Positions 8,539-19,527 are shown, counted from the first letter of the stretch. The stretch: 64,000 bases of DNA from Thiomicrospira sp. WB1 (GCF_001507535.1 NZ_LQBN01000003.1:124001-188000); one strand, 5' to 3'. Notes: a model not told the origin generated them from the letters alone. Translations and numbers: made by a program.

Positions 8539-11283
8539 ATGTCTATGCCACTGAAACTGATTAAAAAGCTGTTTGGCAGCCGCAACGACCGTCTGCTGAA
8601 GAAATACGACAAGAAACTGGCTCAGATCAATCAATTCGAACCAACGCTGGAGGCCTTGTCGGACGAGGCGCTTCAGGCAAAAACCGAAACGTTCAAGCAA
8701 GCGTATCAATCCGGCACCTCCCTGGATCATCTGCTACCGGAAGCGTTTGCGGTGGTCCGCGAGGCATCTCGGCGTGTCACAGGTCTGCGCCACTATGATA
8801 CGCAGCTGATCGGCGGTATGGTGTTGCACGATGGCAACATCGCCGAGATGCGTACCGGTGAAGGCAAGACCCTGGTGGCGACCCTGCCCGCTTACCTCAA
8901 TGCGCTGTCAGGCAAGGGCGTGCATGTGATCACCGTCAACGATTATCTGGCCAGTCGTGATGCGGAATGGATGGGTCAGATTTATGGCTTTCTGGGGCTG
9001 ACAACCGGCACCATTTTATCGGGTCAGTCTCCCGAGGAGAAAAAAGCGGCCTACAACGCCGACATTACCTACGGTACCAACAACGAATTTGGGTTCGACT
9101 ACCTGCGTGACAACATGGCGATCTTCGCTGAAGAGCGTGTCATGCGCGGTCAGAATTTTGCCATTGTGGACGAAGTGGACTCGATCCTGATTGATGAGGC
9201 GCGTACGCCGCTGATTATTTCCGGTCCGGCTGAAGATCAGTCCGAGCTGTATCAGACCATTACGCCGTTGGTGGCCGATCTGGAACAAGGCGAAGAGGAC
9301 CCGGAAACCAAGACGTCCTCGGGTGATTACACCATCGATGAAAAGAGCCGTCAGATTCATTTGACCGATGAAGGCCACAGCAAAATCGAAGCGAAGATGA
9401 CCGAGGTTGGGTTGCTGCAAGAAGGCGATTCGCTTTATGACGCCGAGCACATCACTCTGATGAAATACGTCAACGCGGCCATGCGTGCGACCTTGATCTT
9501 TGAGAAAAACACCGATTACATCGTTGAAAACGGTCAGGTCGTGATCATTGATGAATTCACCGGCCGTAAAATGCATGGACGCCGCTGGGGCGATGGGCTG
9601 CACCAGGCGGTGGAAGCCAAAGAAGGCGTGGCCATTCAGGCGGAAAGCCAGACCTATGCGTCCATTACCTTCCAAAATTATTTCCGCCAATATGAAACCC
9701 TGTCGGGCATGACCGGCACGGCCGACACCGAAGCCGGTGAGTTTTTGTCGACTTACCAACTGGAAGTGGTGGTCGTGCCGACCAATAAAACACCGCAGCG
9801 CCTGGATTTACCTGATCTGGTGTTTCTGGACGTGGAAGGCAAAATGACCGCTCTGGTGCGCGATGTCAAGGAAATCAACGAAACCGGCCAGCCGATTCTC
9901 GTCGGGACCGCTTCGATTGAGATGTCGGAAGTCCTTTCAGCGCATTTTGACAAGGCGGGCATTGCACACAAAGTCCTCAATGCCAAGCAACACGAAAAAG
10001 AAGCGCACATCATTGCCCAGGCCGGGCGGCCGGGGGCGGTGACCATCGCCACCAATATGGCCGGGCGAGGCACCGACATTGTGCTGGGCGGGAATCTGGA
10101 CATGGAGCTGGAACTGCTGGAAAACCCCGATGACGAGAAAGTGGCCCAGCTCAAGGCCGACTGGGAGAAACGCCACCAGAGTGTGCTGGAAAAAGGCGGT
10201 CTGATGGTGATTGGCTCGGAACGCCATGAATCACGCCGGATCGACAACCAGTTGCGCGGGCGTTCCGGGCGTCAGGGTGACCCGGGGGTGACTCGTTTCT
10301 ACTTGTCGCTGGACGACGACCTGATGCGCCGTTTTGCTTCCGATAAAGTCAAGAGCATGATGCGCCGTCTGGGCATGAAGTCCGACGAAGCGATTGAGCA
10401 TAACATGGTGACCCGCTCGATTGAACGGGCTCAAAAGCAGGTGGAGCGCATGCATCAGGACGAGCGTGCCAACCTGCTTAAGTTTGACAACATTGCCAAC
10501 GAACAGCGTAAAGTGGTGTACACCCAGCGCAATGAATTAATGGAAGTCGAGGACGTCTCCGACATCATTGATTCGCTGCGAAGCACGGTCGTAGAAAACG
10601 TCATGGCCGGTTTTGTGCCGCCGGGCAGTCTGGATGAACAATGGGACATCCCGGGACTGACGCGTCAGCTGCATGAGGATTTCGGCGTGGATCTGCCCAT
10701 CCAGACCTGGTTGGACGAAGACAAGTCGCTGTATGAGGAAACCCTGCGCCAGAAAATTGTGGAAGCCATCAAGACCGCCTACGATCAGAAAATGCAGGTG
10801 GTGGACCCGCAAACCCGCCATCATTTTGAAAAAGAAGTCCTGTTGCGTACGATTGACAAGCAATGGCGCGGTCATTTGAATGAAATGGATTATCTGCGCC
10901 GCTGGATTCACCTCAAAGGCTTTGCCCAGAAAGATCCGTTCCAGGAATATCGTGCCACCGCCGCGAGCATGTTTGAAGCGTTTTTGGATGAGGTGATGTT
11001 TGAAACCGTCCAGACTCTGTCGCTGGTGCAGATCCAGGGGCGCGATGACGTGGACGCTTACGAACAGCAGCAACTGGAAGAGCGCCCGGATCAGCTCGAA
11101 GCCACGCATCCGGCGGCCCAATCCATTGCCCAGGCCATGCAACCGCAGCAAGCGGCGCAACCCGGTGACGATGAGCCGAAACCCGCCACTTACCGCCGGG
11201 ATATGCCCAAAGTCGGGCGCAATGATCCCTGTCCGTGCGGATCGGGTAAAAAGTACAAGCAGTGTTGTGGGCGGCTGCAATAA
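8539..11283 (+). CDS. secA: Preprotein translocase ATPase SecA
   Basis: Motor ATPase that pushes preproteins through SecYEG. The 914-residue length is typical. It has Walker [10 protein letters not shown] (about residue 104), the DEVDSIL Walker B, the [10 protein letters not shown] motif of the second nucleotide domain, and the zinc-binding C-terminal tail [13 protein letters not shown], which binds SecB and the ribosome. No secM-like gene precedes it; a small hairpin (TCCCC-loop-GGGGA, about 8501-8515) lies in the leader. ATG 8545 is an alternative start. Confidence 0.97.
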   Translation: MSMPLKLIKKLFGSRNDRLLKKYDKKLAQINQFEPTLEALSDEALQAKTETFKQAYQSGTSLDHLLPEAFAVVREASRRVTGLRHYDTQLIGGMVLHDGNIAEMRTGEGKTLVATLPAYLNALSGKGVHVITVNDYLASRDAEWMGQIYGFLGLTTGTILSGQSPEEKKAAYNADITYGTNNEFGFDYLRDNMAIFAEERVMRGQNFAIVDEVDSILIDEARTPLIISGPAEDQSELYQTITPLVADLEQGEEDPETKTSSGDYTIDEKSRQIHLTDEGHSKIEAKMTEVGLLQEGDSLYDAEHITLMKYVNAAMRATLIFEKNTDYIVENGQVVIIDEFTGRKMHGRRWGDGLHQAVEAKEGVAIQAESQTYASITFQNYFRQYETLSGMTGTADTEAGEFLSTYQLEVVVVPTNKTPQRLDLPDLVFLDVEGKMTALVRDVKEINETGQPILVGTASIEMSEVLSAHFDKAGIAHKVLNAKQHEKEAHIIAQAGRPGAVTIATNMAGRGTDIVLGGNLDMELELLENPDDEKVAQLKADWEKRHQSVLEKGGLMVIGSERHESRRIDNQLRGRSGRQGDPGVTRFYLSLDDDLMRRFASDKVKSMMRRLGMKSDEAIEHNMVTRSIERAQKQVERMHQDERANLLKFDNIANEQRKVVYTQRNELMEVEDVSDIIDSLRSTVVENVMAGFVPPGSLDEQWDIPGLTRQLHEDFGVDLPIQTWLDEDKSLYEETLRQKIVEAIKTAYDQKMQVVDPQTRHHFEKEVLLRTIDKQWRGHLNEMDYLRRWIHLKGFAQKDPFQEYRATAASMFEAFLDEVMFETVQTLSLVQIQGRDDVDAYEQQQLEERPDQLEATHPAAQSIAQAMQPQQAAQPGDDEPKPATYRRDMPKVGRNDPCPCGSGKKYKQCCGRLQ

Positions 11284-11349
11284 ACGCGCTGACGGATCAG
11301 TACCAGGTTTGAGTGCTGATTGAACCTTTGCCGGGAGAAGGAGAGTCGC

Positions 11350-12603
11350 ATGGCTGAACCCAAAGAGCAAACAGACACAGGTATCCTGACACGGCCGCAC
11401 CCGATTGCCGGTGTGTATTTAGGCGCCACCGCCTCTGGGCTGAAAAAAACGGGGGCGCTGGATCTGGCAGTGATGCAGGTGTGTGAGCAGGCACGCACCG
11501 CCGCCGTGTTTACCCGCAATGCCTTCTCTGCCGCCCCGGTTGTGGTGGCCAAAAAGCATCTGAGCCAGCGCGCTCCCTTGTTTTTGCTGATCAACAGCGG
11601 CAATGCCAATGCCGGTAATGGGCAGCAAGGTTTGGCCGATGCCGAGCAAACCTGTCAGTGGCTGGGGCAGGAAATGGGCATGCCTGCGGATTCGGTGTTG
11701 CCATTTTCCACCGGCGTGATTGGTGAACCACTCAAGATGGATCGCATTCAGGCCGGTTTGCCGGATGCGCTGGCGGACTTGTCGATTGATGGCTGGGAAC
11801 GTGCGGCTGAGGCGATACGCACCACCGATACCTATGCCAAAGTGGCGAGTCTGGCCGTGGACGTCGATGGCCACCGGGTTTTGCTCACCGGGATGGCCAA
11901 AGGCTCCGGCATGATTCATCCCAATATGGCGACCATGCTCGGATTTGTGGCCACGGATGCCAAAATTGACCAGGCCTGCCTGGATCTGGCCTTGAAGCAC
12001 GCCGCGGACCGCTCTTTCAACCGCATCACCATCGATGGTGACACCTCCACCAATGATGCCTGCACCCTGACAGCGACCGCGCAGGCGGACATGCCCTGGG
12101 TCGATGACCCGGCCTCCGACGCCTATCGGGCGTTTGAAGATGGGTTGGTCCGACTGATGCAGCATTTGGCGCATGAAATTGTGCGTGACGGCGAAGGCGC
12201 GACCAAATTTGTCGCCGTTCAGGTGGAAAGGGGTGTGGACGCCGAGGAATGCCTGCAGGTGGCGCACGCGGTGGCTTTGTCGCCTTTGGTCAAAACCGCT
12301 CTGTTTGCCTGCGACCCCAACTGGGGTCGTATTCTGGCGGCAGTGGGTCGGGCAGGTGTGGGCGAGGCCGCGACCAGTCCCGACTTTGACATTGACGCGG
12401 TGGAAATCTATCTGGGCAATGTCTTGTTGGTGGCCAATGGAGGCCGGGCGCCGAGCTATACAGAAGCCGCCGGTCAGGCGGTGATGGATCAGACCGACAT
12501 TACGATTCGCATTGTGTTGCATCGTGGGGCGGTGTCCGAAACCGTCTGGACGTCGGACTTTTCTTACGATTACGTCAAGATCAACGCGGAATATCGTACC
12601 TGA
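11350..12603 (+). CDS. argJ: Glutamate N-acetyltransferase / amino-acid acetyltransferase ArgJ
   Basis: Ornithine acetyltransferase that recycles the acetyl group in arginine synthesis and, in bifunctional forms, also makes N-acetylglutamate. It is 417 residues from ATG 11350, preceded by GGGAGAAGGAGAG. The autoproteolysis site is in NMATMLGF, with Thr195 as the nucleophile of the beta chain. It contains the family motif GMAKGSGMIHPN. A separate argA lies at 24447-25727, so the cell may have both classical and cyclic N-acetylglutamate supply. Confidence 0.95.
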   Translation: MAEPKEQTDTGILTRPHPIAGVYLGATASGLKKTGALDLAVMQVCEQARTAAVFTRNAFSAAPVVVAKKHLSQRAPLFLLINSGNANAGNGQQGLADAEQTCQWLGQEMGMPADSVLPFSTGVIGEPLKMDRIQAGLPDALADLSIDGWERAAEAIRTTDTYAKVASLAVDVDGHRVLLTGMAKGSGMIHPNMATMLGFVATDAKIDQACLDLALKHAADRSFNRITIDGDTSTNDACTLTATAQADMPWVDDPASDAYRAFEDGLVRLMQHLAHEIVRDGEGATKFVAVQVERGVDAEECLQVAHAVALSPLVKTALFACDPNWGRILAAVGRAGVGEAATSPDFDIDAVEIYLGNVLLVANGGRAPSYTEAAGQAVMDQTDITIRIVLHRGAVSETVWTSDFSYDYVKINAEYRT

Positions 12604-12627
12604 ACGGGTGTATGCGTTTCAAAACTG

Positions 12628-12639
12628 ACCAGGCCTGGT
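12628..12639. repeat. 12-base palindrome copy after argJ
   Basis: Perfect copy 25 bases after the argJ stop; its extension GGTTT is shared with the copy at 13046. Confidence 0.9.
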
Positions 12640-13045
12640 GGTTTGTTGCCTTGATCAGGTTTGCTGAGATGCAGACGCTTTAGGGTTATTGCGATCCTGG
12701 ATGCGTTCATTTTTTACCTGTGTAAAAAACGAACCAAAAAAGCACACCCAGCACACGCTTTCTGTGCCTTCTAAGCTCTGTCACAGGGCCTTTGCGAACT
12801 CGCTTTGCTCGGACAGCGCAAGGGACATTTCCTGTGACATAGCTAAGAAGCACGACGAAATCTTTGTGATGAGGATTTCTCCAAGCCTCGGTTTTGATGC
12901 GATGGGCATAAACCGTTTGACAAGGCATTTAAGATCTCTAAGAATTCGGCGGCCGCAGAGGCAAGGCAAGAAAAAATAAACACACCCAAGATCGCACAAC
13001 CATCCAGTGTCTAAAACCCATAAAACCTCATCAAAGCAACCATTC
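12640..13045. repeat. Fold-back element between two palindrome copies; no convincing gene
   Basis: The 498-base gap between argJ and hisC holds no convincing gene. It is bounded by two direct copies of a 17-base sequence (12628-12644 and 13046-13062) whose first 12 bases are the window-wide palindrome. Inside are a 13-bp stem with one mismatch (12705-12717 with 12722-12734), a 20-bp arm pair with two mismatches (12768-12787 with 12831-12850) that encloses a further short inverted repeat, and a third small stem near 12856-12880. Both strands have ORFs under 100 codons, as expected when a structured repeat lacks stops by chance. It could be a small non-autonomous mobile repeat or a structured RNA. 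Confidence 0.5.
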
Positions 13046-13057
13046 ACCAGGCCTGGT
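13046..13057. repeat. 12-base palindrome copy after hisC
   Basis: Perfect copy 45 bases beyond the hisC stop; with 12628 it brackets the fold-back element. Confidence 0.9.
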
Positions 13058-13101
13058 GGTTTTGACTTTTGTCATATCTGACATCTCTGTTTTCTCAACG
13101 C

Positions 13102-14163
13102 TTATCCCAATATCTCGCTGAGCGCTTGGCAGAGCCGTTGATTCTCTTCCTCCGAGCCAATGCTGATGCGCAGATATTGATCGATGCGGGGCTTGTCAAA
13201 GTAACGCACGATAATGGCTCGATCGCGTAACGCCTGCGCCAACTCGTTGGCCTGATGTTCAGGGTGACGACAGAAGACAAAATTGGCGTAAGAGGGCAAC
13301 ACCTCAAAGCCCTGATTCTCAAGAAAATCGGTCAGTGTCTGTCGCGTGGCCATGACCTTGCGGCAGCTTTCGACAAAGTAGTCGTCTTCGTGCAGTGAGG
13401 CAATGCCTGCTGCCATGGCAAGCCGGTCCACCGGATAGGAATTAAAACTGTTTTTGACCCGCTCCAACGCCTCAATCAGGTGGGCCTGACCAAACGCCAT
13501 GCCCAGGCGCAACCCCGCCAGCGCCCGTGATTTGGAAAACGTCTGGGTGACCAGCAGGTTGGGGTATCGGTCAATCAGTTTCGTGGCCGATGCGCCACCA
13601 AAGTCAATGTAGGCTTCGTCCACAATCACAACATAGGACGGGTTGAGTTCAAGCAGTTTTGTGATCTCAGCCAGACTGAGCAGACGTCCGGTCGGGGCAT
13701 TGGGGTTGGGTAAAATGATTGGCCCGCTGTCGCCCTGATAATCGGCCGGATCAATCGCCAGTGCGTCGTTCAAGGGCACGGTGCTTGGGGTGATGCCATA
13801 CAGACCGCAATAAACCGGGTAAAAGCTGTAAGAGATGTCGGGAAAGCGCAACGCCACACCAGGGTGTTTGAGTAATCCCTGAAAGGCATGGGCCAGGACT
13901 TCATCCGAGCCATTGCCCACAAATACCTGAGCGGCGTCCAGCTGATAGTAATCGGCCAGAGCTTGCTTTAACTGTGTGGCATTGGGGTCCGGGTACAGAC
14001 GAAGGCCCTCATCGGTGGTGTCTTTGATCGCCTGCAACACGCCGGGCGCCGGAGGGTAGGGGCTTTCATTGGTGTTGAGCTTGACCAGATTGGCGACCTT
14101 GGGCTGTTCGCCGGGCGTGTAAGGCGAAAGTTGGCGGATTTCAGGGTTCCAGAAGTGCTGCAT
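13102..14163 (-). CDS. hisC: Histidinol-phosphate aminotransferase
   Basis: PLP-dependent class I/II aminotransferase of histidine synthesis. It has the N-terminal LNTNESPYPPAPG motif, the DEAYIDFGG aspartate region, and the PLP-Lys segment TFSKSRALAGLRLG. ATG 14163 was chosen because AAAGG lies six bases upstream; ATG 14169 is two codons earlier. It stands alone with no other his gene nearby and runs opposite to argJ. Confidence 0.93.
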   Translation of the reverse strand: MQHFWNPEIRQLSPYTPGEQPKVANLVKLNTNESPYPPAPGVLQAIKDTTDEGLRLYPDPNATQLKQALADYYQLDAAQVFVGNGSDEVLAHAFQGLLKHPGVALRFPDISYSFYPVYCGLYGITPSTVPLNDALAIDPADYQGDSGPIILPNPNAPTGRLLSLAEITKLLELNPSYVVIVDEAYIDFGGASATKLIDRYPNLLVTQTFSKSRALAGLRLGMAFGQAHLIEALERVKNSFNSYPVDRLAMAAGIASLHEDDYFVESCRKVMATRQTLTDFLENQGFEVLPSYANFVFCRHPEHQANELAQALRDRAIIVRYFDKPRIDQYLRISIGSEEENQRLCQALSEILG

Positions 14164-14279
14164 GACCATCCTTTAACTGATTCGGTAACCGGGACTCGGT
14201 GAATGCGTCCCGTTTGCACAGGGCACTTATTGTAACCAACCCAAGCGCAGAGGGCATCTTTTCAACGTACGAGGGCATC

Positions 14280-14303
14280 AAAAAACCGGCCAGAGGCCGG
14301 TTT
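14280..14303 (-). terminator. Rho-independent terminator of the first chemoreceptor gene
   Basis: A 9-bp stem, AAACCGGCC with GGCCGGTTT around AGA, is followed on the minus strand by a run of six T. It lies 33 bases after the stop of the 14336-16942 gene and is repeated exactly after the second receptor gene. Confidence 0.85.
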
Positions 14304-14324
14304 GGATGGGATAGGGCACATTTC

Positions 14325-14336
14325 ACCAGGCCTGGT
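14325..14336. repeat. 12-base palindrome copy at the first receptor stop
   Basis: Perfect copy; its last base is part of the TAA stop of the 14336-16942 gene. Lies between stop and terminator. Confidence 0.9.
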
Positions 14337-16942
14337 TAAAACTCGGCCCATTCATCGTCGGAACCACTCTGCTCAGGCGCGGGCTTTGGCTTTTCGGCCT
14401 TGTCTTCACCTTTTGCCGACGCCGTGTCTTTGGCACTGGCCTGAGGCAGTGCGGCCGGCTTGGCCGGTTTTTCTGGCGTCTGTTTTTGCGGTGTTTTGGC
14501 CACTTTTGGTGCCGAGTGGCCCTGCGTCGACGCTTTGGGCTGGCCGGTGTTAAAGAACGACATGTCCTTGTCCAGGATTTCCGCCTGTTCGCTCATGCTC
14601 TCGGCGGCGGCCGAGGTTTCTTCCACCAGCGCGGCGTTCTGCTGCGTGACTTCATCGATCTGGCTGATCGCCTTGTGCACCTGTTCAATCCCGGTCATCT
14701 GCTCATTTGAGGCAGCGGAAATCTGCTCAATCATATTGGCCACATCGTCCACTGACTTATCGATGGTGTCCAGCATTTCACCCGACTCGGACGCCAGTTT
14801 GGTGCCTTCATCAATCCGGGCCACGCTTTCATTGATCAGCCCGGTGATTTCCTTGGCCGCATCGGCCGACTTCTGTGCCAGTGCTCGCACCTCGCCCGCG
14901 ACCACGGCAAACCCACGGCCGTGTTCCCCGGCCCGGGCCGCTTCCACCGCCGCGTTGAGCGCCAGCAGATTGGTCTGGAAGGCAATCGAATCAATCAGGG
15001 TCACAATGTCGGAAATCTTGTGACTGGATTCCTGAATTGCCGACATGGCATCCACGGTTTTCTGCATTACGCGGGTGCCTTCTGTGGTTTTTTCCTGCAC
15101 CTCATGCGCCACGCGGGTGGCGTCTTTGGCGTGGTTGGCATTGTTCTGCACCGCCGAATTCATCTGCTCCATGGTGGCCGAGGTTTCTTCCACGGAAGCG
15201 GCCTGTTCCTGTACCCGCTGGCTCAGGTCCTGAGAGCCCTGGGACACTTCGGACGAAGCGCCATTGACGATCTCGGTGGCATTGAGGGCTTTTTTGACCA
15301 CATCCAGCAGGCGGTCGGTGGTTTTGTTGACCGAGTCTTTCAGGGTTTTCAGGTCGCCCTGATAATTGCCTTGGATTGACTGAGTCAGATCACCGTGGGA
15401 CTGGGCGACCACCACGTCGGTGACTTCCTTGATGGCGGCTTCGATCGACTCCATGGAGTTGTTGACGCCGTCTTTGAGTTTGAGCAGGTCGCCTTTGGCC
15501 TGGGTATGAATGCGCTGATCGAACTGACCTTCTTCCATGGACTGCATCACACCAATGATGCCATCAATGGTTTGATCCAGGCCTTCCATGGTGGTGGTGG
15601 CAAAATTGACCAGTTCCAGATACTCGCCTTTGACGTCGGCATTGATGCGGGTGTCGAATTTGCCGTCGCTCATGGCATTGAGCAGTTTGCGCAATTCGCC
15701 CATGGTCTCGGCCACCGAATCGGCGGATTCGTTGATGCCGTCTTTCAGCGCTTTGAGGTCGCCGCTGAGTTGCGCGTTGACGCGCTGGTCAAACTGACCG
15801 GCGGCCATGGCACAGACCACATCATTGGCTTCCTTGATCGCGGTCTGCATGTCGGACAGCAGCTTGTTGACCGCTTTGCCCATGTCGCCGATTTCATCGG
15901 CGCGACGATCGTCGGCGCGGATGCTGAAATCACCGCTTTCGCTGAGCTTGGCCAGCTGGGTTTGAATCGAGGCAATGCCGCGAGCAATCAGACGCGGAAT
16001 AAAGATCGCCGTCAGGATGGCAAAGAGCGCGATCGCAATGGCCACAGCGATCAACACTGAGATGATGCTTTCATTGAGTTCCTGAACTTCGGGTCCGATG
16101 CGATCCTGATCGGCTTTCACGGACTGTTTGACTTTGTCAGCCAGCTCAGCGATTTCTGGCCCAAGTTGGTCAAGTGTATTATTGATCAATTTATTGCGGT
16201 CATTAATGATACCGTTCATGACGCGTACGTTTTCGGAATAGCGTGCCTGCAAGCTCTGAATTTCGTTTAATTTTTCGAGACGGGTGGGATTTTGAATCTC
16301 TGTTTCGAGTTCCGCCATGTTGTCGCCGAGGGTGGTGAACTCATCCAGAGCCCGATCCATGAAAGCCTTTTGATTGTCTTCCATGAACTTGACCGTGTAC
16401 AAGCGTCCAATCAGTAACGTACGCATGCCTTTGGATGCGGCAAGTGATGCCGGGATGTCACCGTCTTCGTAAGCGGTGGTTTGAATGTAGGTCAGCAATT
16501 CTTCCATTTTGGGGCCATCGACATTCAAGACATTGAACACAATGTCATTACGCTGGTTCATGAAGTCCTGAACTTGCGTAAACGCCTGATGGTATTCGTC
16601 GAGGGCATTGTCCATGCGATCCACCCATTCCGCGCGCTGAGGGTTCTGGATCTGTTTTTGCGCCTGGGTCAGGAGTTCATTGGTGCGGTTGAAATAGTCG
16701 GTGTATTCGTCCACTTCTTTTTGCACCGGGTTATTCAGATAGTCTTTGACGTTCATCCGCACCATCAGCATGTTGCTTTGCACCTCGCTGACCAGCAGTG
16801 AATCTTTGGCAATTTCGCGGTAATCGGAAAAGCCGCCAGCCGATTGATTAATTTGAGTGATACTGAACACTGCCATCCCGATGACCAGAATGGTCAGCAG
16901 GCTGAAGCTTGCGATGAGTTTGGCGCGGATTGTCTTGAACAT
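14336..16942 (-). CDS. Methyl-accepting chemotaxis protein with large sensor domain and poly-HAMP linker
   Basis: 868-residue inner-membrane chemoreceptor. It has TM1 near residues 8-28, a long helical periplasmic domain (about 30-285, the size of two-module HBM sensors), TM2 near 290-312, then several HAMP-like units repeating G-x-FDxRI/V blocks ([24 protein letters not shown]). The signalling coiled coil has its hairpin tip near residue 670 ([20 protein letters not shown]). The last residues end in EWAEF after an Ala/Pro/Lys linker. This matches the xWxxF pentapeptide that tethers CheR/CheB in enterobacterial receptors. The last ~950 bases are almost identical to the next gene. Ligand unknown. 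Confidence 0.9.
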   Translation of the reverse strand: MFKTIRAKLIASFSLLTILVIGMAVFSITQINQSAGGFSDYREIAKDSLLVSEVQSNMLMVRMNVKDYLNNPVQKEVDEYTDYFNRTNELLTQAQKQIQNPQRAEWVDRMDNALDEYHQAFTQVQDFMNQRNDIVFNVLNVDGPKMEELLTYIQTTAYEDGDIPASLAASKGMRTLLIGRLYTVKFMEDNQKAFMDRALDEFTTLGDNMAELETEIQNPTRLEKLNEIQSLQARYSENVRVMNGIINDRNKLINNTLDQLGPEIAELADKVKQSVKADQDRIGPEVQELNESIISVLIAVAIAIALFAILTAIFIPRLIARGIASIQTQLAKLSESGDFSIRADDRRADEIGDMGKAVNKLLSDMQTAIKEANDVVCAMAAGQFDQRVNAQLSGDLKALKDGINESADSVAETMGELRKLLNAMSDGKFDTRINADVKGEYLELVNFATTTMEGLDQTIDGIIGVMQSMEEGQFDQRIHTQAKGDLLKLKDGVNNSMESIEAAIKEVTDVVVAQSHGDLTQSIQGNYQGDLKTLKDSVNKTTDRLLDVVKKALNATEIVNGASSEVSQGSQDLSQRVQEQAASVEETSATMEQMNSAVQNNANHAKDATRVAHEVQEKTTEGTRVMQKTVDAMSAIQESSHKISDIVTLIDSIAFQTNLLALNAAVEAARAGEHGRGFAVVAGEVRALAQKSADAAKEITGLINESVARIDEGTKLASESGEMLDTIDKSVDDVANMIEQISAASNEQMTGIEQVHKAISQIDEVTQQNAALVEETSAAAESMSEQAEILDKDMSFFNTGQPKASTQGHSAPKVAKTPQKQTPEKPAKPAALPQASAKDTASAKGEDKAEKPKPAPEQSGSDDEWAEF

Positions 16943-17088
16943 AACAATAACCCCGTTTTTAGGTCAAGAATTGGTATCTTTGCTCATGCTATAGCAAACG
17001 GCCAAGCAGGACAAGTTAAGCAATTAAAAATTACTAATATGTTTGTCCAAGCAAAGAGCAAGCCAATGAAAGAGGGGGGGGCAGAAAC

Positions 17089-17112
17089 AAAAAACCGGCC
17101 AGAGGCCGGTTT
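17089..17112 (-). terminator. Rho-independent terminator of the second chemoreceptor gene
   Basis: Same 9-bp stem and triloop as the copy at 14280-14303, followed by a T run on the minus strand. It is part of the block shared by both receptor genes. Confidence 0.85.
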
Positions 17113-17133
17113 GGATGGGATAGGGCACATTTC

Positions 17134-17145
17134 ACCAGGCCTGGT
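17134..17145. repeat. 12-base palindrome copy at the second receptor stop
   Basis: Perfect copy in the same place relative to stop and terminator as at 14325; part of the duplicated block. Confidence 0.9.
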
Positions 17146-19409
17146 TAAAACTCGGCCCATTCATCGTCAGCGCTACTCTGCTCAGGCGCGGGCTTTGGCT
17201 TTTCGGCCTTGTCTCCATCTTTTGCCGACGCCGTGTCTTTGGCACTGGCCTGAGGCAGTGCGGCCGGCTTGGCCGGTTTCGCTGGTGTCTGTTTCTGGGG
17301 TGCTTTGGCCACTTTGGGTGCCGACTGGCTCTGCGCAGACGCTTTGGGCTGGCCGGTGTTAAAGAACGACATGTCCTTGTCCAGGATTTCCGCCTGTTCG
17401 CTCATGCTCTCGGCCGCGGCCGAGGTTTCTTCCACCAGCGCGGCGTTCTGCTGCGTGACTTCATCGATCTGGCTGATCGCCTTGTGCACCTGTTCAATCC
17501 CGGTCATCTGCTCATTTGAGGCAGCGGAAATCTGCTCAATCATATTGGCCACATCGTCCACCGACTTATCGATGGTGTCCAGCATTTCACCCGACTCGGA
17601 TGCCAGCTTGGTGCCTTCATCAATCCGGGCCACGCTTTCATTGATCAGTCCGGTGATTTCCTTGGCGGCATCGGCCGACTTCTGTGCCAGTGCTCGCACC
17701 TCGCCCGCGACCACGGCAAAGCCACGGCCGTGTTCCCCGGCCCGGGCCGCTTCCACCGCCGCGTTGAGCGCCAGCAGATTGGTCTGGAAGGCGATCGAAT
17801 CAATCAGGGTCACAATGTCGGAAATCTTGTGACTGGATTCCTGAATTGCCGACATGGCATCCACGGTTTTTTGCATCACACGCGTGCCTTCGGTGGTTTT
17901 TTCCTGCACCTCATGCGCCACGCGTGTGGCGTCTTTGGCGTGGTTGGCATTGTTTTGCACCGCCGAATTCATCTGCTCCATGGTGGCCGAGGTTTCTTCC
18001 ACGGAAGCGGCCTGTTCCTGAACCCGCTGGCTCAGGTCCTGAGAGCCTTGAGAGACTTCCGCTGAGGCGCCTGAAACGACCTGAGTGGCATTGATGGCTT
18101 TCTGGATGACGTCGACCAGTTTTTCAGAGGTATGGTTGACCGACGTTTTCAGTGTGTTCAGGTCACCTTTGTACTGCCCCTGGATGCGGGAGGTCAGGTT
18201 ACCATTGGATTGGTCCACGACCACGCTCGTGACTTCTTTAATGGCTTCGTTCAAGTCGTCCATCGAGGAATTGATCGCGCGTTTCAGAGAGGCCAGCTGC
18301 CCTTTGGCGTCGGCGGTCACCCGTTCGGAAAACTGACCGTCGTCAATTTTGTCCATGACGGCAATAATGTCTTCCACCACGTCATTGGTAATGGCCAGGG
18401 CGCCTTCCACCTTGTTGCGGAAATTGGCGGGAACCTGTTCGTCCATTTTGGCGTCGAGTTTCCCGTTGGCCAGCGCCGTCATAATGCGTTCCAGCTCCGA
18501 CATCATGAAGCTGACGCTTTCGGCCGAGTTATTGATGCCGAGTTTGAGGCGGTTGAGGTCGCCTTGGTATTCGCGGGTGATGCGTTGATCAAAGTCGCTT
18601 TGCGCGATGGCGTCCACCACATGATTGGCGTCCTGAATGGCATCGGCGGTTTTTTCCAGCAGATGGTTGAAGGCTTGGGCGGCCTGGCCGACTTCGTCTT
18701 CGCGCGAGATCTGAACACGCTTGGAGAAATCGCCTTCTTGAACCACGGCTTTGGACACACCGACCAGTTCATTCAGGGGGCGAGTGATCGCCAACAGGGT
18801 CTGACGCGCCAGCCAGAGTACCGCCAGAAAAACCAGCAAGGCGACAACGATGGCCATGGTCAAGGTGTTGTCATAGGTGGTCATTTGAGCCTGCTGCATT
18901 TTTTCCGCTTCGCGCAGTTGCAGCGCTACGAGCTCACTGATGGTGTCGGAAATCGGATCAATCGCGGGGTAAAGCTGTTCGATGCTGAATTCAGTGATGG
19001 CGTTCATGTCGCGCTGTTGCACCAGAGTCAGCAGTTGTGCCACATTGTCATCGGCTGTCTTCATCAGGGCTTGTGCTTTTTCGGCCAGGGCCGCTTCTTT
19101 GGGGGTCAGTTTGGTTTGCATATAGCCATCCCAAAGCGCGTGAATCTGCTTGCTGGCGGATTCGATGTTCTGTTCAGCCTGTGCCCAGTCGATGTTGCCA
19201 TTGCGCAGTTTGTGGTTGGTGTCGACGATGTTGACGGCATAGGCGTCAGCGATGTTTTTCAGGTCCTCCAGCGGCACGATCCGGTCGTTGTAGAGCGCAT
19301 TGAACGTCTGGTTGTTGTTTTTCATGTTGATCAAGCCCGCTGCAATCGCGAGCACAGAAAATGCCAGCAAAATGACAGTCAGGGTTAGAATTCGTTGTTT
19401 GACGCTCAT
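17145..19409 (-). CDS. Methyl-accepting chemotaxis protein, four-helix-bundle sensor
   Basis: 754-residue chemoreceptor. It has TM1 (about 9-28), a ~155-residue periplasmic domain with the 4HB_MCP signature ([20 protein letters not shown]), TM2 (about 187-207), HAMP plus further HAMP-like repeats ([24 protein letters not shown]), and the methyl-accepting coiled coil. The C-terminal EWAEF pentapeptide is identical to that of its neighbour. Sensor domains differ between the two genes but the output domains are nearly identical, so they probably signal to the same CheA/CheW array with different ligands. Confidence 0.9.
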   Translation of the reverse strand: MSVKQRILTLTVILLAFSVLAIAAGLINMKNNNQTFNALYNDRIVPLEDLKNIADAYAVNIVDTNHKLRNGNIDWAQAEQNIESASKQIHALWDGYMQTKLTPKEAALAEKAQALMKTADDNVAQLLTLVQQRDMNAITEFSIEQLYPAIDPISDTISELVALQLREAEKMQQAQMTTYDNTLTMAIVVALLVFLAVLWLARQTLLAITRPLNELVGVSKAVVQEGDFSKRVQISREDEVGQAAQAFNHLLEKTADAIQDANHVVDAIAQSDFDQRITREYQGDLNRLKLGINNSAESVSFMMSELERIMTALANGKLDAKMDEQVPANFRNKVEGALAITNDVVEDIIAVMDKIDDGQFSERVTADAKGQLASLKRAINSSMDDLNEAIKEVTSVVVDQSNGNLTSRIQGQYKGDLNTLKTSVNHTSEKLVDVIQKAINATQVVSGASAEVSQGSQDLSQRVQEQAASVEETSATMEQMNSAVQNNANHAKDATRVAHEVQEKTTEGTRVMQKTVDAMSAIQESSHKISDIVTLIDSIAFQTNLLALNAAVEAARAGEHGRGFAVVAGEVRALAQKSADAAKEITGLINESVARIDEGTKLASESGEMLDTIDKSVDDVANMIEQISAASNEQMTGIEQVHKAISQIDEVTQQNAALVEETSAAAESMSEQAEILDKDMSFFNTGQPKASAQSQSAPKVAKAPQKQTPAKPAKPAALPQASAKDTASAKDGDKAEKPKPAPEQSSADDEWAEF

Positions 19410-19515
19410 TGAAGCAGTCCTCTTTCAGGTCGATGTCGTGATGACCAGAGATTTGAATTGGTCATAAAGTTCATTTTAGTCTGAAAAAAATCAAATTGTT
19501 TCGTTTTGATGACAA

Positions 19516-19527
19516 TTTTGTACAAAA
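19516..19527. promoter_or_regulatory. Perfect 12-base palindrome upstream of the Nudix-ThiE gene
   Basis: TTTTGTACAAAA lies between the divergent receptor gene and the Nudix-ThiE gene. It could be an operator. No regulator is recognised and the site appears only once, so this is weak. Confidence 0.25.

Noticed and set aside
12689-13047. ORFs of 73-96 codons on both strands between argJ and hisC as genes
   Set aside because: They overlap antisense to each other within a fold-back repeat, have no ribosome sites and Cys/Arg-rich odd composition. I treat the region as a structured repeat.
14460-15379. Long ORFs antisense to the chemoreceptor genes (187 and 152 codons; also 418 codons at 18132-19388)
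   Set aside because: They mirror conserved coiled-coil coding on the other strand, a usual effect of biased codon use. No start signals or recognisable domains.
16943-17088. Sigma-28 or sigma-54 promoter before the first chemoreceptor gene
   Set aside because: A TTGGC...TTGC pair is present on the minus strand but with the wrong spacing, and no good sigma-28 match was seen.
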